From: Dasypus novemcinctus
Taxonomy: Eukaryota; Chordata; Mammalia; Cingulata; Dasypodidae
NCBI RefSeq assembly: GCF_030445035.2
Contig: NC_080701.1
Location: 24,148,798-24,212,797 of the forward strand
Direction: 5' to 3'
DNA: 64,000 bases
Every line of letters starts with the position of its first letter. Positions within the stretch are counted from its first letter, which is position 1. This document shows positions 60,201 through 64,000 of this stretch, piece by piece. A program made the position numbers and the translations under genes. Under the pieces are notes generated by a model. That model worked only from the letters and a program-made list of their open reading frames with translations. It was not told the origin of the DNA and made no database searches.

Positions 60201-61925
60201 GCTTTCAGTTCCTAAAAAGAATCATTTTTTTCTTCCACTTCAAGGCCTGAATACCCGCTATTGCCTCTGCTTCAAGCATTCTCTCCTAATCACCTTCAGC
60301 CTGCTTAACTTCTATTTCTCCGTCAGATTTCAGCCTAAACGTTACTTTCTCAGGAAGAGCCCTGATCTCATGCAGGGACATATCTGCTTAAATTCTGCCA
60401 GCTCTGCCACCAAAGGCAAGAAGAGGGGAGAGGAGTGGAGAAGTGACAGAGAGCAGAAGATTTGAACACAAAACATGATGGGAAAAGATGAGGATTGACA
60501 GAGCCTAGGTGGGGTCAGAGGCAGAGGAGGTGTCGAAGGTGCATCCACGATCTCAGCGCTGGTGAGAATACATCATGATGCCTCTGACAAAGAGCTGTCG
60601 TGTGGTAGATTGAACCAGGTTTTAAATGGTTGGTCAGTGTTTAAAGTAGATAAGGAATAAGGGGAAGGATCATGAATTTGCTTTGAGACATGTCACATTT
60701 CAGGTGATGATGAGACAGTCAGTGGAAATGCATGGCATGGCTTTAGATGGGAATTACATGAAAGAGACAGAGTTTTGTGTTCATGCCCCCAAAATGTAGA
60801 GCTAAATCCACCAGTAGATTACACTTCTAAAATGTTTTGTTTCACCTGGCAACAGTGCTTTGGCTGCATTTCTTCCCTGAGCATGGTCATAACTCATGCT
60901 AATAATATACCGTGAAAACACGGCAGTGATTCTGGATGTGTGGTCGTCCAGCATTGATCCAAAGGGGCTTTGTTAGAGAAAAGCAGAGCACATCAGTAAG
61001 CCCTGAAGCTGAGTGAAGATATGGGTCACCTGCGCCCAGTGGGTTTCAGAGACCGTAAGGAGCAGGCAGGGGACAGTGAGCCTGGAGCCTGGCTATGTCA
61101 TCTAAAAGAGATGTTGCTTAGTCTCTCAGAAACAAAGGGACATAGAAAGGAGCCTGCATAAGATAAATGTACACCAGGTCACAGAATTCTGAAGGTCCCA
61201 CGTAGAAGAAAAGGGAACAACCTTCAAAATTTGATGAAAAGTGGTTGAGTACAAATGAGAAGCTGTGCTTCATTGCGTAAAAGGTAATAAGCCAATAAAT
61301 GAATGGAAAAGGTATCCCCAAGAATGGGCACAAATCAGGAAAGAGCTGCACGGATTAGGGAATGCAGCTAAACAGGGAGCTAAAGGAGCTTGTATCTGAC
61401 CTGGTGCAAAAGCCCCCAGGAAGGGACACTCCTCTGTGGTCTCTGTTGATGAAACAGAAGTTCCCTGGTGCATTGAGTTTTCCTCTGTTGTGAAAGCCTT
61501 GGCAGAGGTGAGGCTTTCTCTCTGCTCCTCTCCTCTCTACTTCCCACATTCTCTGAAGCATCAGGTCTGTTTAAAATATTAAAATTTTAAACATGGACCT
61601 GATCTCTTTTTCGTGGTTGTTGTGGAGTACAAAAGGGAAGTACTACAAATAGAAAAGGGCAACATCTGGGATAGTTTAAAAGTTCAGTCAGCACCAGTGG
61701 GGGGGGCCTACAGAAGAGAACATTCCACCCCCCTTCTGCTGCTGCTTCCATTCCAGGTCTCCGAACAGAATCAGATAGAGGAGGCAGCCCCAGGAAAGCA
61801 GCAGGGTCCCTGCACATGTAACCAATTGCTTTTTCTGCCTGTGGTAAAGTTCACATTTTGATTGCTCCTCCAGATTATGTAGATCCAGACATATTTTATG
61901 CAGTCATCCGGATCTTTCTCTCTGG
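19723..61925 (+). CDS. IDO2: Indoleamine 2,3-dioxygenase 2, N-terminal and middle part (7 exons)
   Basis: IDO2 is the paralogue of IDO1, a cytosolic heme dioxygenase with low activity on tryptophan. Seven coding exons (19723-19821, 41014-41109, 50914-51033, 53102-53220, 56477-56576, 57507-57624, 61874-61925) join in phase with GT-AG sites and no internal stop, giving about 235 codons. It starts [10 protein letters not shown] and SEDYGFLLP, aligning with human MEPHRPNVKT and SEEYGFLLP. Pocket positions read HSDLV (IDO1 Y126..C129, V130), GFILVT (F163, F164, S167) and DIFYAVIR (F226, F227, R231), so the S167 equivalent is Thr, as in other IDO2 proteins. The heme-ligand exon is beyond the window. 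Odd points: five residues are missing at the exon 4/5 junction, and the exon 3 acceptor region is triplicated. The gene looks coding as far as visible, but its function cannot be judged without the last exons. Confidence 0.93.
20690..20815 (-). repeat. MIR fragment
   Basis: CCTCCTTTCACATTTGGGCTAG...AAGTGATTTACCCAAAGACC then GAACTAAAACTCGGGACACTTGACATCC and CTACTATACCAT, the minus-strand MIR layout. It ends where the inverted-repeat block begins. Confidence 0.5.
20820..20984. repeat. Interleaved inverted repeat A-B-A'-B'
   Basis: Arm A is 20820-20847 (28 nt) and arm B is 20848-20894 (47 nt). A 10-nt spacer is followed by the exact reverse complement of A (20905-20932), a 4-nt spacer, and the exact reverse complement of B (20937-20983; with 20847/20984 the match is 48 nt). 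The order is A, B, A', B' rather than the A, B, B', A' of an ordinary palindrome. In single-stranded form A-A' and B-B' pairing would cross, as in a pseudoknot. Confidence 0.95.
22510..23500. other. CpG-richer unique noncoding block
   Basis: Unlike its AT-rich surroundings, this block has CpG-containing stretches (around 22530-22640, 22980-23035 and 23215-23480) and no repeat that I recognise. It includes a GATA-type CCAGATAAGAAAC near 23070. It may be a conserved regulatory element. It is too sparse in CpG to be called an island by eye. Confidence 0.3.
23743..24140 (-). mobile_element. MaLR LTR fossil (MLT1/MST-like)
   Basis: TTTGGTTTCCTCAGGCTGCTG, then GGGGAGAATCTGTTCCACGG, CTTCTTATAAGGACA and CCCTATTTCCAAGCGAAGTC, then a GGGGGGT end: the minus-strand MaLR order shared by placental mammals. 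Solo LTR, old. Confidence 0.75.
24199..24236 (+). repeat. (TG)n microsatellite
   Basis: About 19 dinucleotide units with a single interruption. Confidence 0.95.
24440..24560 (+). repeat. hAT (MER5-like) fragment
   Basis: TTAAAATCACTGGAGGAGCTTAAAAAGCC then AATCAGAACCTCTAG resembles the MER5A interior. Ends missing. Confidence 0.45.
26165..26290 (+). repeat. MIR fragment
   Basis: GAATCAGAAGAGATTTAGCC...CTCAGGAAAGGTCATCTAACC then TTAGCTTCCCCTGCTACAAAAC, plus-strand MIR order. Confidence 0.6.
26295..27760 (+). mobile_element. Old L1/HAL1 fragment split by an LTR
   Basis: Pieces such as GCAGATGGATTTAAAACTTAAG (26310), AGAAATGTAAATTTAAATAAG (27134) and AAAGTTGCCGGAAGCATAG.TGAACTGGCACTCCC (27400) are degenerate L1 ORF2 3'-region text. 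The LTR at 26399-27016 interrupts it. Mammal-wide age. Confidence 0.5.
26399..27016 (-). mobile_element. Solo LTR fossil, xenarthran MaLR/ERVL-like
   Basis: TGTTAGTCAGCC...AAGTACCAGAAATC head and TCAAACTGCCACA end, 618 bp, placed inside old L1 text. Similar in layout to 2499-3116. No internal region. Confidence 0.65.
27957..28545 (+). mobile_element. MER5A-like hAT transposon fossil interrupted by a SINE
   Basis: CAGTGGTTCTCTAACCTCAG and ATCACCTGGAGAGCTTATTAAA (27960-28010) continue after the SINE with CTGGTCCCCATACCAGAATT.CTAATTCAGCATGTCTGGGG (28430-28475) and GCATCTCTAAAATCTTCCAGAG. This is the MER5A order. Nonautonomous, old. Confidence 0.7.
28012..28420 (+). mobile_element. tRNA-derived SINE, DAS-III type
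   Basis: The head has A-box-like TGGATAGGGTGTCC and B-box-like GGTTCAAACCCC. The body has GCGCGCAAGGAGTGCCCTGC and GCAGCAAGATGACGCAAC. The tail has GCAAATAGACACAGAGAACA, then G-, A- and C-rich runs and AAATAAATCTTAAAAAAAC. Its 5' end is slightly short. Nested in the MER5A-like element. Confidence 0.85.
30000..30812 (+). mobile_element. LINE-1 3' end (xenarthran L1 3' UTR)
   Basis: Contains ATGGTCATGGCCGATGG, GGGGATTTGAATCTCTGGAC, CAACAGACTCCAGCACCTAC and GATGTGTCATGATGATGGGA, ending in TTTTTAATGTAATATTATTAC and an A tail. Its last 300 bp are almost identical to 56955-57285. Confidence 0.8.
31503..31800 (+). mobile_element. hAT-Charlie (MER1-group) DNA transposon fossil
   Basis: GGTTGGCAAGCTTTTCCTGTAAAGCACCAAATGG then TGTGGGCCCTAAGATCTCTG, CAACTAGTCAACTC, AAAGCAGCCAGAGACAAAAC and TGTGCCAATAGAACTTTAT match the well-known nonautonomous hAT consensus. 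Old. Confidence 0.7.
31830..32172 (+). mobile_element. LTR fossil, MaLR-like
   Basis: TGTTGGGAATTGAGTTATACC then CATGTTCAGGGCTGAGTTCCT, AAATAGGATTTTTG and CCATGTG...GAAGGAAGC blocks in MaLR plus-strand order. The 3' end is lost where the reversed L1 starts. Confidence 0.6.
32165..33170 (-). mobile_element. LINE-1 3' end, reversed
   Basis: Starts (on +) with the T-rich tail ATTTTAATTTAAGTTTTAAATT plus a short TTAAA array. It continues with TTTACATTATAGTTTACAGTC, TCCAATGAACTGGAGAGTAA and GTCTCTGGGACATACATTC, and ends in CTGCTGAGACATGCATAAGG. This is the reverse complement of the 3' UTR layout seen at 11355 and 39770. Confidence 0.75.
33170..34839 (+). mobile_element. LINE-1 ORF2 fossil, first part
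   Basis: Reads as L1 ORF2 in broken frames: [34 protein letters not shown] and [20 protein letters not shown], and the reverse-transcriptase FADDM box at 34491-34505. Many stops and shifts. The endonuclease half and ORF1 are missing (5'-truncated). It is cut at 34839 by a 3.05 kb insertion and resumes at 37894. Confidence 0.9.
34840..37736 (+). mobile_element. Noncoding LINE-associated 3' region inserted in L1 ORF2
   Basis: Inserted in the L1 ORF2 and flanked by AAGATGTCTGCCCT (34826-34839) and AAGACATCTGCCCT (37894-37907), a 14-bp target-site duplication at 12/14. The first 1.6 kb lacks any protein match. From about 36440 it follows the L1 3' UTR order (GACATGACTCCTGGGGATAA, ATGGTCATGGCAGATGG, CTGAATCTCTGGACTGACGA) and ends TTTTTTAATGTAACATT.AAAAAAATAAATAAAGAC. 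I read it as the long 3' region of a xenarthran L1 mobilised without its coding part; a separate nonautonomous family is possible. Confidence 0.65.
37745..37893 (+). mobile_element. DAS-type SINE fragment with A-rich tail
   Basis: CTGGACTAGAGCTGCAGGCAG, A/T-rich insert, AAGACAGACACAGCAAATTC and GGGGATGGGGAGAAATAAATAA are tail-side pieces of a DAS SINE. It lies between the LINE tail and the target-site duplication. Confidence 0.5.
37894..39015 (+). mobile_element. LINE-1 ORF2 fossil, C-terminal part
   Basis: Continues the ORF2 reading from 34839: [59 protein letters not shown] and [17 protein letters not shown], then [19 protein letters not shown] 197-codon open frame at 37973-38566 is part of this L1, not a host gene. 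It is cut at 39015 by an LTR. Confidence 0.92.
39016..39494 (+). mobile_element. Solo LTR fossil in L1, with 5-bp target-site duplication
   Basis: TGTTGCAGTTTG...TGACTAATACA, 479 bp, flanked by CAGAT at 39011-39015 and 39495-39499, with L1 ORF2 resuming directly. TG/CA ends and a 5-bp duplication fit ERVL/MaLR-type LTRs. Poly(A)-signal block CAAATAAATAACC near 39420. It looks whole as a solo LTR; no internal region. Confidence 0.85.
39500..40090 (+). mobile_element. LINE-1 ORF2 end and 3' UTR
   Basis: ATATGCACATCAATATTCATAGC, then CAATGGAATATTACTCAGC, AGGATGAATCTTGTAGACC and GTCAGGCACTGAAGG form the last part of ORF2. From about 39770 come 3' UTR blocks (GTGCAGGGCAAAGTGTAAAA, TAGTAGCAATGCTTC). 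A clear poly(A) tail is not visible. Confidence 0.75.
40300..40505 (-). mobile_element. Old L1 3' UTR fragment, reversed
   Basis: After a T-rich run: TAACATATACACAACCTAAAATTTTCC, TTACAGTTCAGTGGTGTTCAAC and TGTCATCACTATTCATTACTAAAAC match the reverse complement of old mammalian L1 3' UTRs. Confidence 0.6.
40800..40925 (+). repeat. L2 3' end fragment
   Basis: TTAAGGATAAGGAATGTATTTTAACC then CAGTACCTAGCATCGGGCCT and CAATCAATGTTTGCTGAACTGAATT, the classic L2 tail. Confidence 0.65.
41014..41109 (+). CDS. IDO2: IDO2 coding exon 2
   Basis: The acceptor is TGAATGCAG| and the donor AAG|GTATAA. The exon has 32 codons, [20 protein letters not shown] through [21 protein letters not shown] is the family's conserved N-terminal motif. 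Phase 0 at both ends. Confidence 0.94.
42371..42812 (-). mobile_element. DAS-III SINE with microsatellite tail and target-site duplication
   Basis: Flanked by CCAAATTCTATAT at 42358-42370 and 42813-42825, an exact 13-bp duplication. The SINE tail side has expanded into a TA/TG array (42371-42410). The body has the TTGTCTGTTCTCTGTGTCTA, GGGCAGGCTGCACTTTC and GGCCAGCTCCACACAGG blocks and ends in CACTGGGCCAAGTCCACCGC. Looks complete and fairly young. Confidence 0.92.
43060..43620 (+). mobile_element. Old L1/HAL1 ORF2 3' fragment
   Basis: Degenerate L1 phrases: GCCTAATATTGGCAAGGCTG, TTTTCATTGCTGGTGTGAAAG, TTCATTCAATGGAATGCTC and AATAACATGGATGAACCTTAAA. Mammal-wide age. Confidence 0.6.
44360..44520 (+). 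mobile_element. LTR 3' fragment, family of 10622-11227
   Basis: CTTCAGGGAGAAAGCATCACC, TACCTTGATTTGGAAATTTC and GCTAATAAACCCCATTGTAAAAGCC match the end of the plus-strand LTRs at 10622 and 16718. Fossil piece. Confidence 0.55.
44850..45306 (-). mobile_element. LTR fossil, MaLR-like, relative of 17491-17978
   Basis: TGTTTTAGCTTCCTTGTTGC head, GGCTTAAACAATGGGGATTT, CTTTCAGCTTCAGTCTGCTG, CCTACTTATAAAGGTCC and CAGAGCTCCAAACCGCC blocks in the same order as 17491-17978. No internal region. Confidence 0.65.
46840..47440 (+). mobile_element. Old L1/HAL1 fragment
   Basis: Degenerate L1 ORF2 3' text: CAGACAAAAATCAAGATCC, GGACAAAGGATCTGAATAGGC, TGATCCAGCAATTCCACTTT and CAGCGATTAAATGACAATATG. Mammal-wide age. 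Confidence 0.55.
47692..47712 (+). repeat. (AT)n short array
   Basis: TATATATATATATATAT run followed by TTTTAAAAG. Confidence 0.8.
48284..48646 (-). mobile_element. DAS-III SINE
   Basis: TTTTAAAGATTTATTTCTCTTCC, TTGTCTGCTCTCTGTGTCTA, GGCTCTCCTTACGGGGCGCA and GAGCCAGCTCCACACAGG blocks, ending in CATTGGGCCAAGTCCCC. Same family as 42371-42812 with internal deletions. A 136-codon open frame on the plus strand is a by-product of the SINE. Confidence 0.88.
48905..49050 (+). repeat. MIR fragment
   Basis: CTGTGACCCTGGCAAATATC then ACCAATCTGAGTCTCAGTTTTGCCCTCTG, the plus-strand MIR core. Confidence 0.65.
49146..49196 (+). repeat. (AC)n microsatellite
   Basis: CACCACACACACATACAAAC then nine AC units. 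Interrupted dinucleotide array. Confidence 0.9.
49290..49303 (-). promoter_or_regulatory. CTCF-type core motif
   Basis: CTGCCCCCTGGTGG fits the CTCF core CCASYAGRKGGCRS on the minus strand at all 14 positions. It lies in a short CpG-containing, repeat-free patch (about 49265-49430) of IDO2 intron 2. Occupancy cannot be known from sequence. Confidence 0.45.
49640..49760 (-). repeat. MIR fragment
   Basis: TATATCCATTTTCATTTTGACAACAAGGAAATAAGGCGTGGAGAGGTGAAG, with CTAGCAGTGTCTGGCAG after it, is the minus-strand MIR core. Confidence 0.5.
50341..50743 (-). mobile_element. Solo LTR fossil, ERVL (MLT2-like)
   Basis: TGTAAATACTGAGAGATTTATTATAGG, then AATTAGCTCACATGATC, CTAGATGAGGAGACTTCTC, GACCAAACAACTGGATACC and GTTAATCATCACA follow the order of minus-strand MLT2-type LTRs. 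Its end abuts the first copy of the triplicated IDO2 junction block. Solo, old. Confidence 0.6.
50744..50938 (+). repeat. Three tandem 65-bp copies of the IDO2 intron 2/exon 3 junction
   Basis: Copies are 50744-50808, 50809-50873 and 50874-50938. Each has an ATCTCA.TTGAT block, CTTTG.AACTTG, TTGAACAG and then the first exon bases (ATGC.CTCCTAAACT). AG dinucleotides at 50781-50782, 50847-50848 and 50912-50913 occupy the same place; only the last one joins exon 3 in frame. Copies 2 and 3 agree at 36 of the 40 bases before the AG. Using the second AG would add 65 nt beginning ATG CAC TCC TAA. Confidence 0.93.
50914..51033 (+). CDS. IDO2: IDO2 coding exon 3
   Basis: The acceptor is TCTTGAACAG| and the donor CAG|GTAAGG. 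The exon has 40 codons: [29 protein letters not shown] and EGETQASQ. The acceptor has a poor pyrimidine tract, and the 65-bp junction block is present three times in tandem just upstream (50744-50873). Confidence 0.94.
51370..51545 (-). repeat. MIR fragment
   Basis: CAACTCCATAAAGTAAATAGG, ACATTTTATAGACAACTGAGG, TTGATCAAGGTCATATAGCAAG and GGAAGAGCCAGGGCCACAGCCC, in clear minus-strand MIR order. Confidence 0.75.
52718..52765 (+). repeat. AT-rich simple repeat (TATA/CATA)n
   Basis: Alternating TATATATA and CACATATA units over about 50 bp. Confidence 0.85.
53102..53220 (+). CDS. IDO2: IDO2 coding exon 4
   Basis: The acceptor is CCCCTAAG| and the donor AAGG|GTAAGT. It encodes [20 protein letters not shown] then [20 protein letters not shown], the highly conserved core containing the pocket residues at IDO1 positions 126-130. 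It ends in phase 2. An L1 3' end begins about 55 bp after the donor. Confidence 0.95.
53275..53625 (+). mobile_element. LINE-1 3' end just after IDO2 exon 4
   Basis: GACTTGGAGTTGTCCTGCATG, TGGGAGAGAGTGTAAACCAC, GCAATGCTCCAAAATGTG and ACATTTTTTTATGTAACATTTTATG, with an A-rich end. The same blocks are at 12040-12345. It begins about 55 bp past the exon 4 donor, in sense. Confidence 0.8.
55960..56150 (+). repeat. MIR fragment
   Basis: GAGAAAGGGCACGGACCTTAG...CTATTTGACCTTGGGTAAGCTG then CTCTGGGCCATAGTTGC and ATCTGTAAAGAGGGAGCATGG, the plus-strand MIR. Confidence 0.75.
56477..56576 (+). CDS. IDO2: IDO2 coding exon 5, shortened at its 5' end
   Basis: The acceptor is TTTCCCAAAG| and the donor ATTAAG|GTACCT. 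It encodes (G)[20 protein letters not shown] then [13 protein letters not shown]. Human IDO2, from memory, reads DPDGFLEIGNLETIISF, and IDO1 has the same length; here the join reads [12 protein letters not shown], so five residues are absent with the frame kept. The next upstream AG (about 56451) would bring in an in-frame stop. Confidence 0.9.
56577..57506 (+). other. IDO2 intron 5 (0.9 kb)
   Basis: One third is an L1 3' end (56955-57285). The rest is unique text with short A-rich runs (57285-57300, 57369-57385). Confidence 0.8.
56955..57285 (+). mobile_element. LINE-1 3' end upstream of IDO2 exon 6
   Basis: GAGATGAGAGGTGGAGGCG to TTTTTAATGTAATATTATTAC and an A-rich tail. It differs from 30500-30800 at only a few positions by eye, so both are copies of one fairly young subfamily. 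Confidence 0.85.
57507..57624 (+). CDS. IDO2: IDO2 coding exon 6
   Basis: The acceptor is CACCCCAG| and the donor CACG|GTAAGG. It encodes [20 protein letters not shown] then [19 protein letters not shown], aligned with human ALVQATNAILQPNQEALLQA. An L1 3' end lies about 220 bp upstream. Confidence 0.94.
59085..59640 (+). mobile_element. LTR-like fossil, MaLR type uncertain
   Basis: GTGGGCTTGTGGTATGCTTATAC, GCAGAAGTGACACTGCCCGG, CATCCCATGAGAAAGCCAAACC and TATAAACACATGGTTGTTTTATGCCACC, then a GGTAACCAGAAAAATGC end, resemble an old mammalian LTR with the usual 'gttgttt...gccacc' end. No internal region. Old. Confidence 0.5.
59915..60050 (+). mobile_element. Second fragment of the same LTR-like family
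   Basis: GTGACATGCTTGTCATCAATAAAATGCAGCAGAAATGACC and CAAAGCAAGGCTGGAAAAACC repeat the text of 59205-59290 with about 80 percent agreement by eye. Fossil. Confidence 0.5.
61874..61925 (+). CDS. IDO2: IDO2 coding exon 7 with substrate-pocket residues
   Basis: The acceptor is GCTCCTCCAG| and the donor TCTGG|GTAAGT. The 52 nt encode [18 protein letters not shown]. Phe, Tyr and Arg correspond to F226, F227 and R231 of IDO1. Exon size and phase equal those of the IDO1 exon at 1280-1331, showing shared ancestry. Confidence 0.95.
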
Positions 61926-63369
61926 GTAAGTACAGCCCAAGTGTTTTCCTGCATGAGGCCTCTACAGCATGTTCCAAACTTATGAGACAGGCAGAAGCTT
62001 CCTAAAGTAAGAAACACACCAAATTAACTTTGCTAATAGCAAAGTAATCACCTGCAGCCACTCTTGGATGTAAGAAGTGGGATACCAGCTGCATGACAAA
62101 TTAACTTGAGGGTTGCATGTTTCTGTTCAGAGTGACTGCCCTTAAGCCATCATGTTAGAGCCATTTGTATTCGACTTGCTTAGTATCCCACCTTGATGAC
62201 AGCCACCACCCCCTGCCCCTTTCAAGAACAAAACCAAGATGCCCCACACGTAGCTCTGTCTCTTATGGCCATTCTCTCCCTTTGTGATGAAGGCAGATGG
62301 ATTGATAGACATTTGCATGAAAGCACTAACTACTCTACCAGTCCTGGAAGAGCTGCCCCAAAGCATTTTTCAAATTCCTGGGAGTTCTTGGCACACAGTC
62401 AGAAATGTATCCAGAAAGAGAACTATACTCTAAGCTATATTTCTTTACTCACAGCCATATTCAGTCCTACTTTGACATGTTTCATTCGAGTTGCTCTTCT
62501 AGTCACTTATGTGTGGGAAATGGAGTCTTCTCTTTTTAAGTGATGAAAACTGAAAGTGGAAGCAGTGGAAGGGTTAGGTGGAAAATGTAAAAGAGATACT
62601 GCCTAGTGTGTCATCTTGAAAACTAGGAAGTGCCTGAAGTGCTTTCAGTAAAAGGACTCGGAAGCTGTGTTAGAGCAGGTATGCCAAATGCCAAAATCTA
62701 TTAGGAATGTATTCCACTGGTGCACAAAAGGAGTCATAATATGTACTGAGCACTTCCTCTAGGTTGGACAGGTCCTGAATGTGAGTCACAGTAAAAGGGC
62801 CAGCCTGCGTGGGTGATCCTCACTGTTAGAGCCAAAGACGAGCAGAGTTTTAGGAGTACCAAATCCTAAAAGTAGAGAGTGACTTGAGTGTAATGGGTGC
62901 CTGGTATATTTGGAAAAGAGAGAGAAAAAAAGGGGAGGGGCACAGAAATGAGGTTAAGAGTGTGCCTCAGACTTCAGGCTTTCCTGCACACCTTGTATGC
63001 TTTCAGCCCTTTGTCCTGATATATTCCTCAAAGATAGGCTCTCCTCCTTGGACATCTTCCTTGTATGTAGTCAGGCCCAAGATGAAAATCTGATTGTAGA
63101 AAAAAGAATCTATTAACAAATATTAAGTAAGACGTGCAGATGTGCTTTGGTAGGATGAGACAAAAGACAAAAAGTGCCTTTGTAAAACTAAGTTCATGAT
63201 ACCACACAGCAAGTTTATAGTAGATGCAGAAGTAGACTGAGATTAAGAAGCAACTGATCCTGGGATATCTCTTTGTGCTTTGCTTTGCTATGTAAATACA
63301 AATATTGTTACATACAAATTTAGAAGCTTATAACAACACATTTATTATCTCACATTTCTTTAGGTCGAA

Positions 63370-63475
63370 AGTCTAGGTGAGGGAGGGAATGTGGCTCAAG
63401 CAGTTGAGTGCCTGCTTTCCCACATGGGAGGTCCCAGGTTTGGTTCCCGGTGCCTCCTAAAAACAAAAACACAAA
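63370..63475 (+). mobile_element. DAS-II type SINE
   Basis: AATGTGGCTCAAGCAGTTGAGTGCCTGC (A-box region), CCCACATGGGAGGTCCCAGG, B-box TTTGGTTCCCGGTGCC and CTCCTAAAAACAAAAAC tail: the short armadillo tRNA-derived SINE. Confidence 0.88.
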
Positions 63476-63509
63476 CAACAGCAATGAAAAACAAATGATA
63501 AACCCTACT

Positions 63510-63612
63510 CAGGGGAGCCAATGTGGCTCAATGGTTGAGCACTGACTTCCCACATACGAGATTCCAGGTTCAATCCCCCTGCCTGGTACCTCAAAAAAAA
63601 AAAAAGTGTAGG
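63510..63612 (+). mobile_element. DAS-I type SINE
   Basis: GGGGAGCCAATGTGGCTCAATGGTTGAGCAC, then CATACGAGATTCCAGG, B-box TTCAATCCCCC and TGGTACCTC plus A tail. A different subfamily from its neighbour 35 bp upstream, in the same direction. Confidence 0.85.
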
Positions 63613-64000
63613 TGAGCTCAACTGGGTTCTCTGCTTAGAATCTGACAAGGCTGAAGTCACGGCATCCTTTGGGCTGGGCTCTTATCTGGAGGATCTGGGG
63701 AAGAATTCACTTTCAAACTTATTCAGGCTCTCACACTCCAGGCCCAAGTCTTTGTGGTGCAGGACTGAAGTTTCTGTTTCCTTGCAGGATGTCAGGCAGT
63801 AGCCACCTTCAACTTCTAGAATCTGCCAGCATTCTTTGTCATGTGGCCTCTTCCATCTCAGCCATGGCATTTTGGAACCTTCTAGGATTTTGAATCTCTT
63901 TGACTTGTCTTGCTGCTGCTAGCCAGAGAAAAACTCTTTGCTTTTAACAATCTCATGTGATTCAATTTTGTTTATCTAGATCATCTTGAATAACTCCTTA

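Larger units (their letters stand above)
57625..61873 (+). other. IDO2 intron 6 (4.2 kb)
   Basis: Contains LTR-like pieces at 59085-59640 and 59915-60050. I see nothing else recognisable. Confidence 0.75.
61926..64000 (+). other. IDO2 intron 7, first part
   Basis: No exon of IDO2 or other gene found. Ends with two DAS-type SINEs at 63370-63612; the remainder is unique. The next IDO2 exon (starting WKDNP in human) is beyond the window. Confidence 0.75.

Noticed and set aside
19723-61925. IDO2 as a pseudogene
   Set aside because: All seven visible exons have consensus splice sites and join without stops. The five-residue loss keeps the frame. The last exons are unseen, so the verdict is limited to this window.

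Overview
This window is nuclear DNA from a placental mammal, almost certainly a xenarthran and most likely an armadillo. The evidence is exon/intron structure with GT-AG splice sites, old mammal-wide repeats (MIR, L2, MER5-like hAT elements, MaLR/ERVL LTRs), and several copies of tRNA-derived SINEs of the armadillo DAS type together with LINE-1 3' ends of the xenarthran kind. The species is an inference from these repeats. About 2 percent is protein-coding.

Layout. Bases 1-3898 hold the last four coding exons of IDO1 (indoleamine 2,3-dioxygenase 1), ending in a complete C-terminus with its heme-ligand histidine and a poly(A) signal near 4160. The paralogue IDO2 lies downstream in the same orientation. 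Its first seven coding exons are at 19723-19821, 41014-41109, 50914-51033, 53102-53220, 56477-56576, 57507-57624 and 61874-61925; the remaining exons lie beyond the window. All seven join in one open frame with consensus splice sites. Both genes encode heme enzymes of the first step of the kynurenine pathway (tryptophan to N-formylkynurenine). The tandem head-to-tail pair is the known mammalian arrangement.

Between the two genes lies a spliced, intronless, decayed retrocopy of PLK4 (polo-like kinase 4, about 7.7-11.35 kb). It can be followed from its kinase domain to its stop codon. It was later hit by a SINE-plus-minisatellite element (8685-9470, with target-site duplication) and by a solo LTR (10622-11227), and an L1 3' end sits directly after its stop. 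The rest of the intergenic space and the large IDO2 introns 1 and 2 are packed with transposon fossils. The most layered is an L1 ORF2 copy (33.2-39.8 kb) carrying a 3.05 kb noncoding LINE-tail insertion and a solo LTR, both with target-site duplications.

Most unusual points: (1) a triplicated 65-bp intron-exon junction at IDO2 exon 3, which creates two decoy splice acceptors; (2) an interleaved inverted repeat A-B-A'-B' (20820-20984) with essentially perfect arms, in IDO2 intron 1; (3) a five-residue loss at the IDO2 exon 4/5 junction; (4) the SVA-like SINE-VNTR insertion; (5) the PLK4 retrocopy itself; (6) a perfect CTCF-type core motif in IDO2 intron 2. No bacterial-type system, CRISPR array or active new gene was found.
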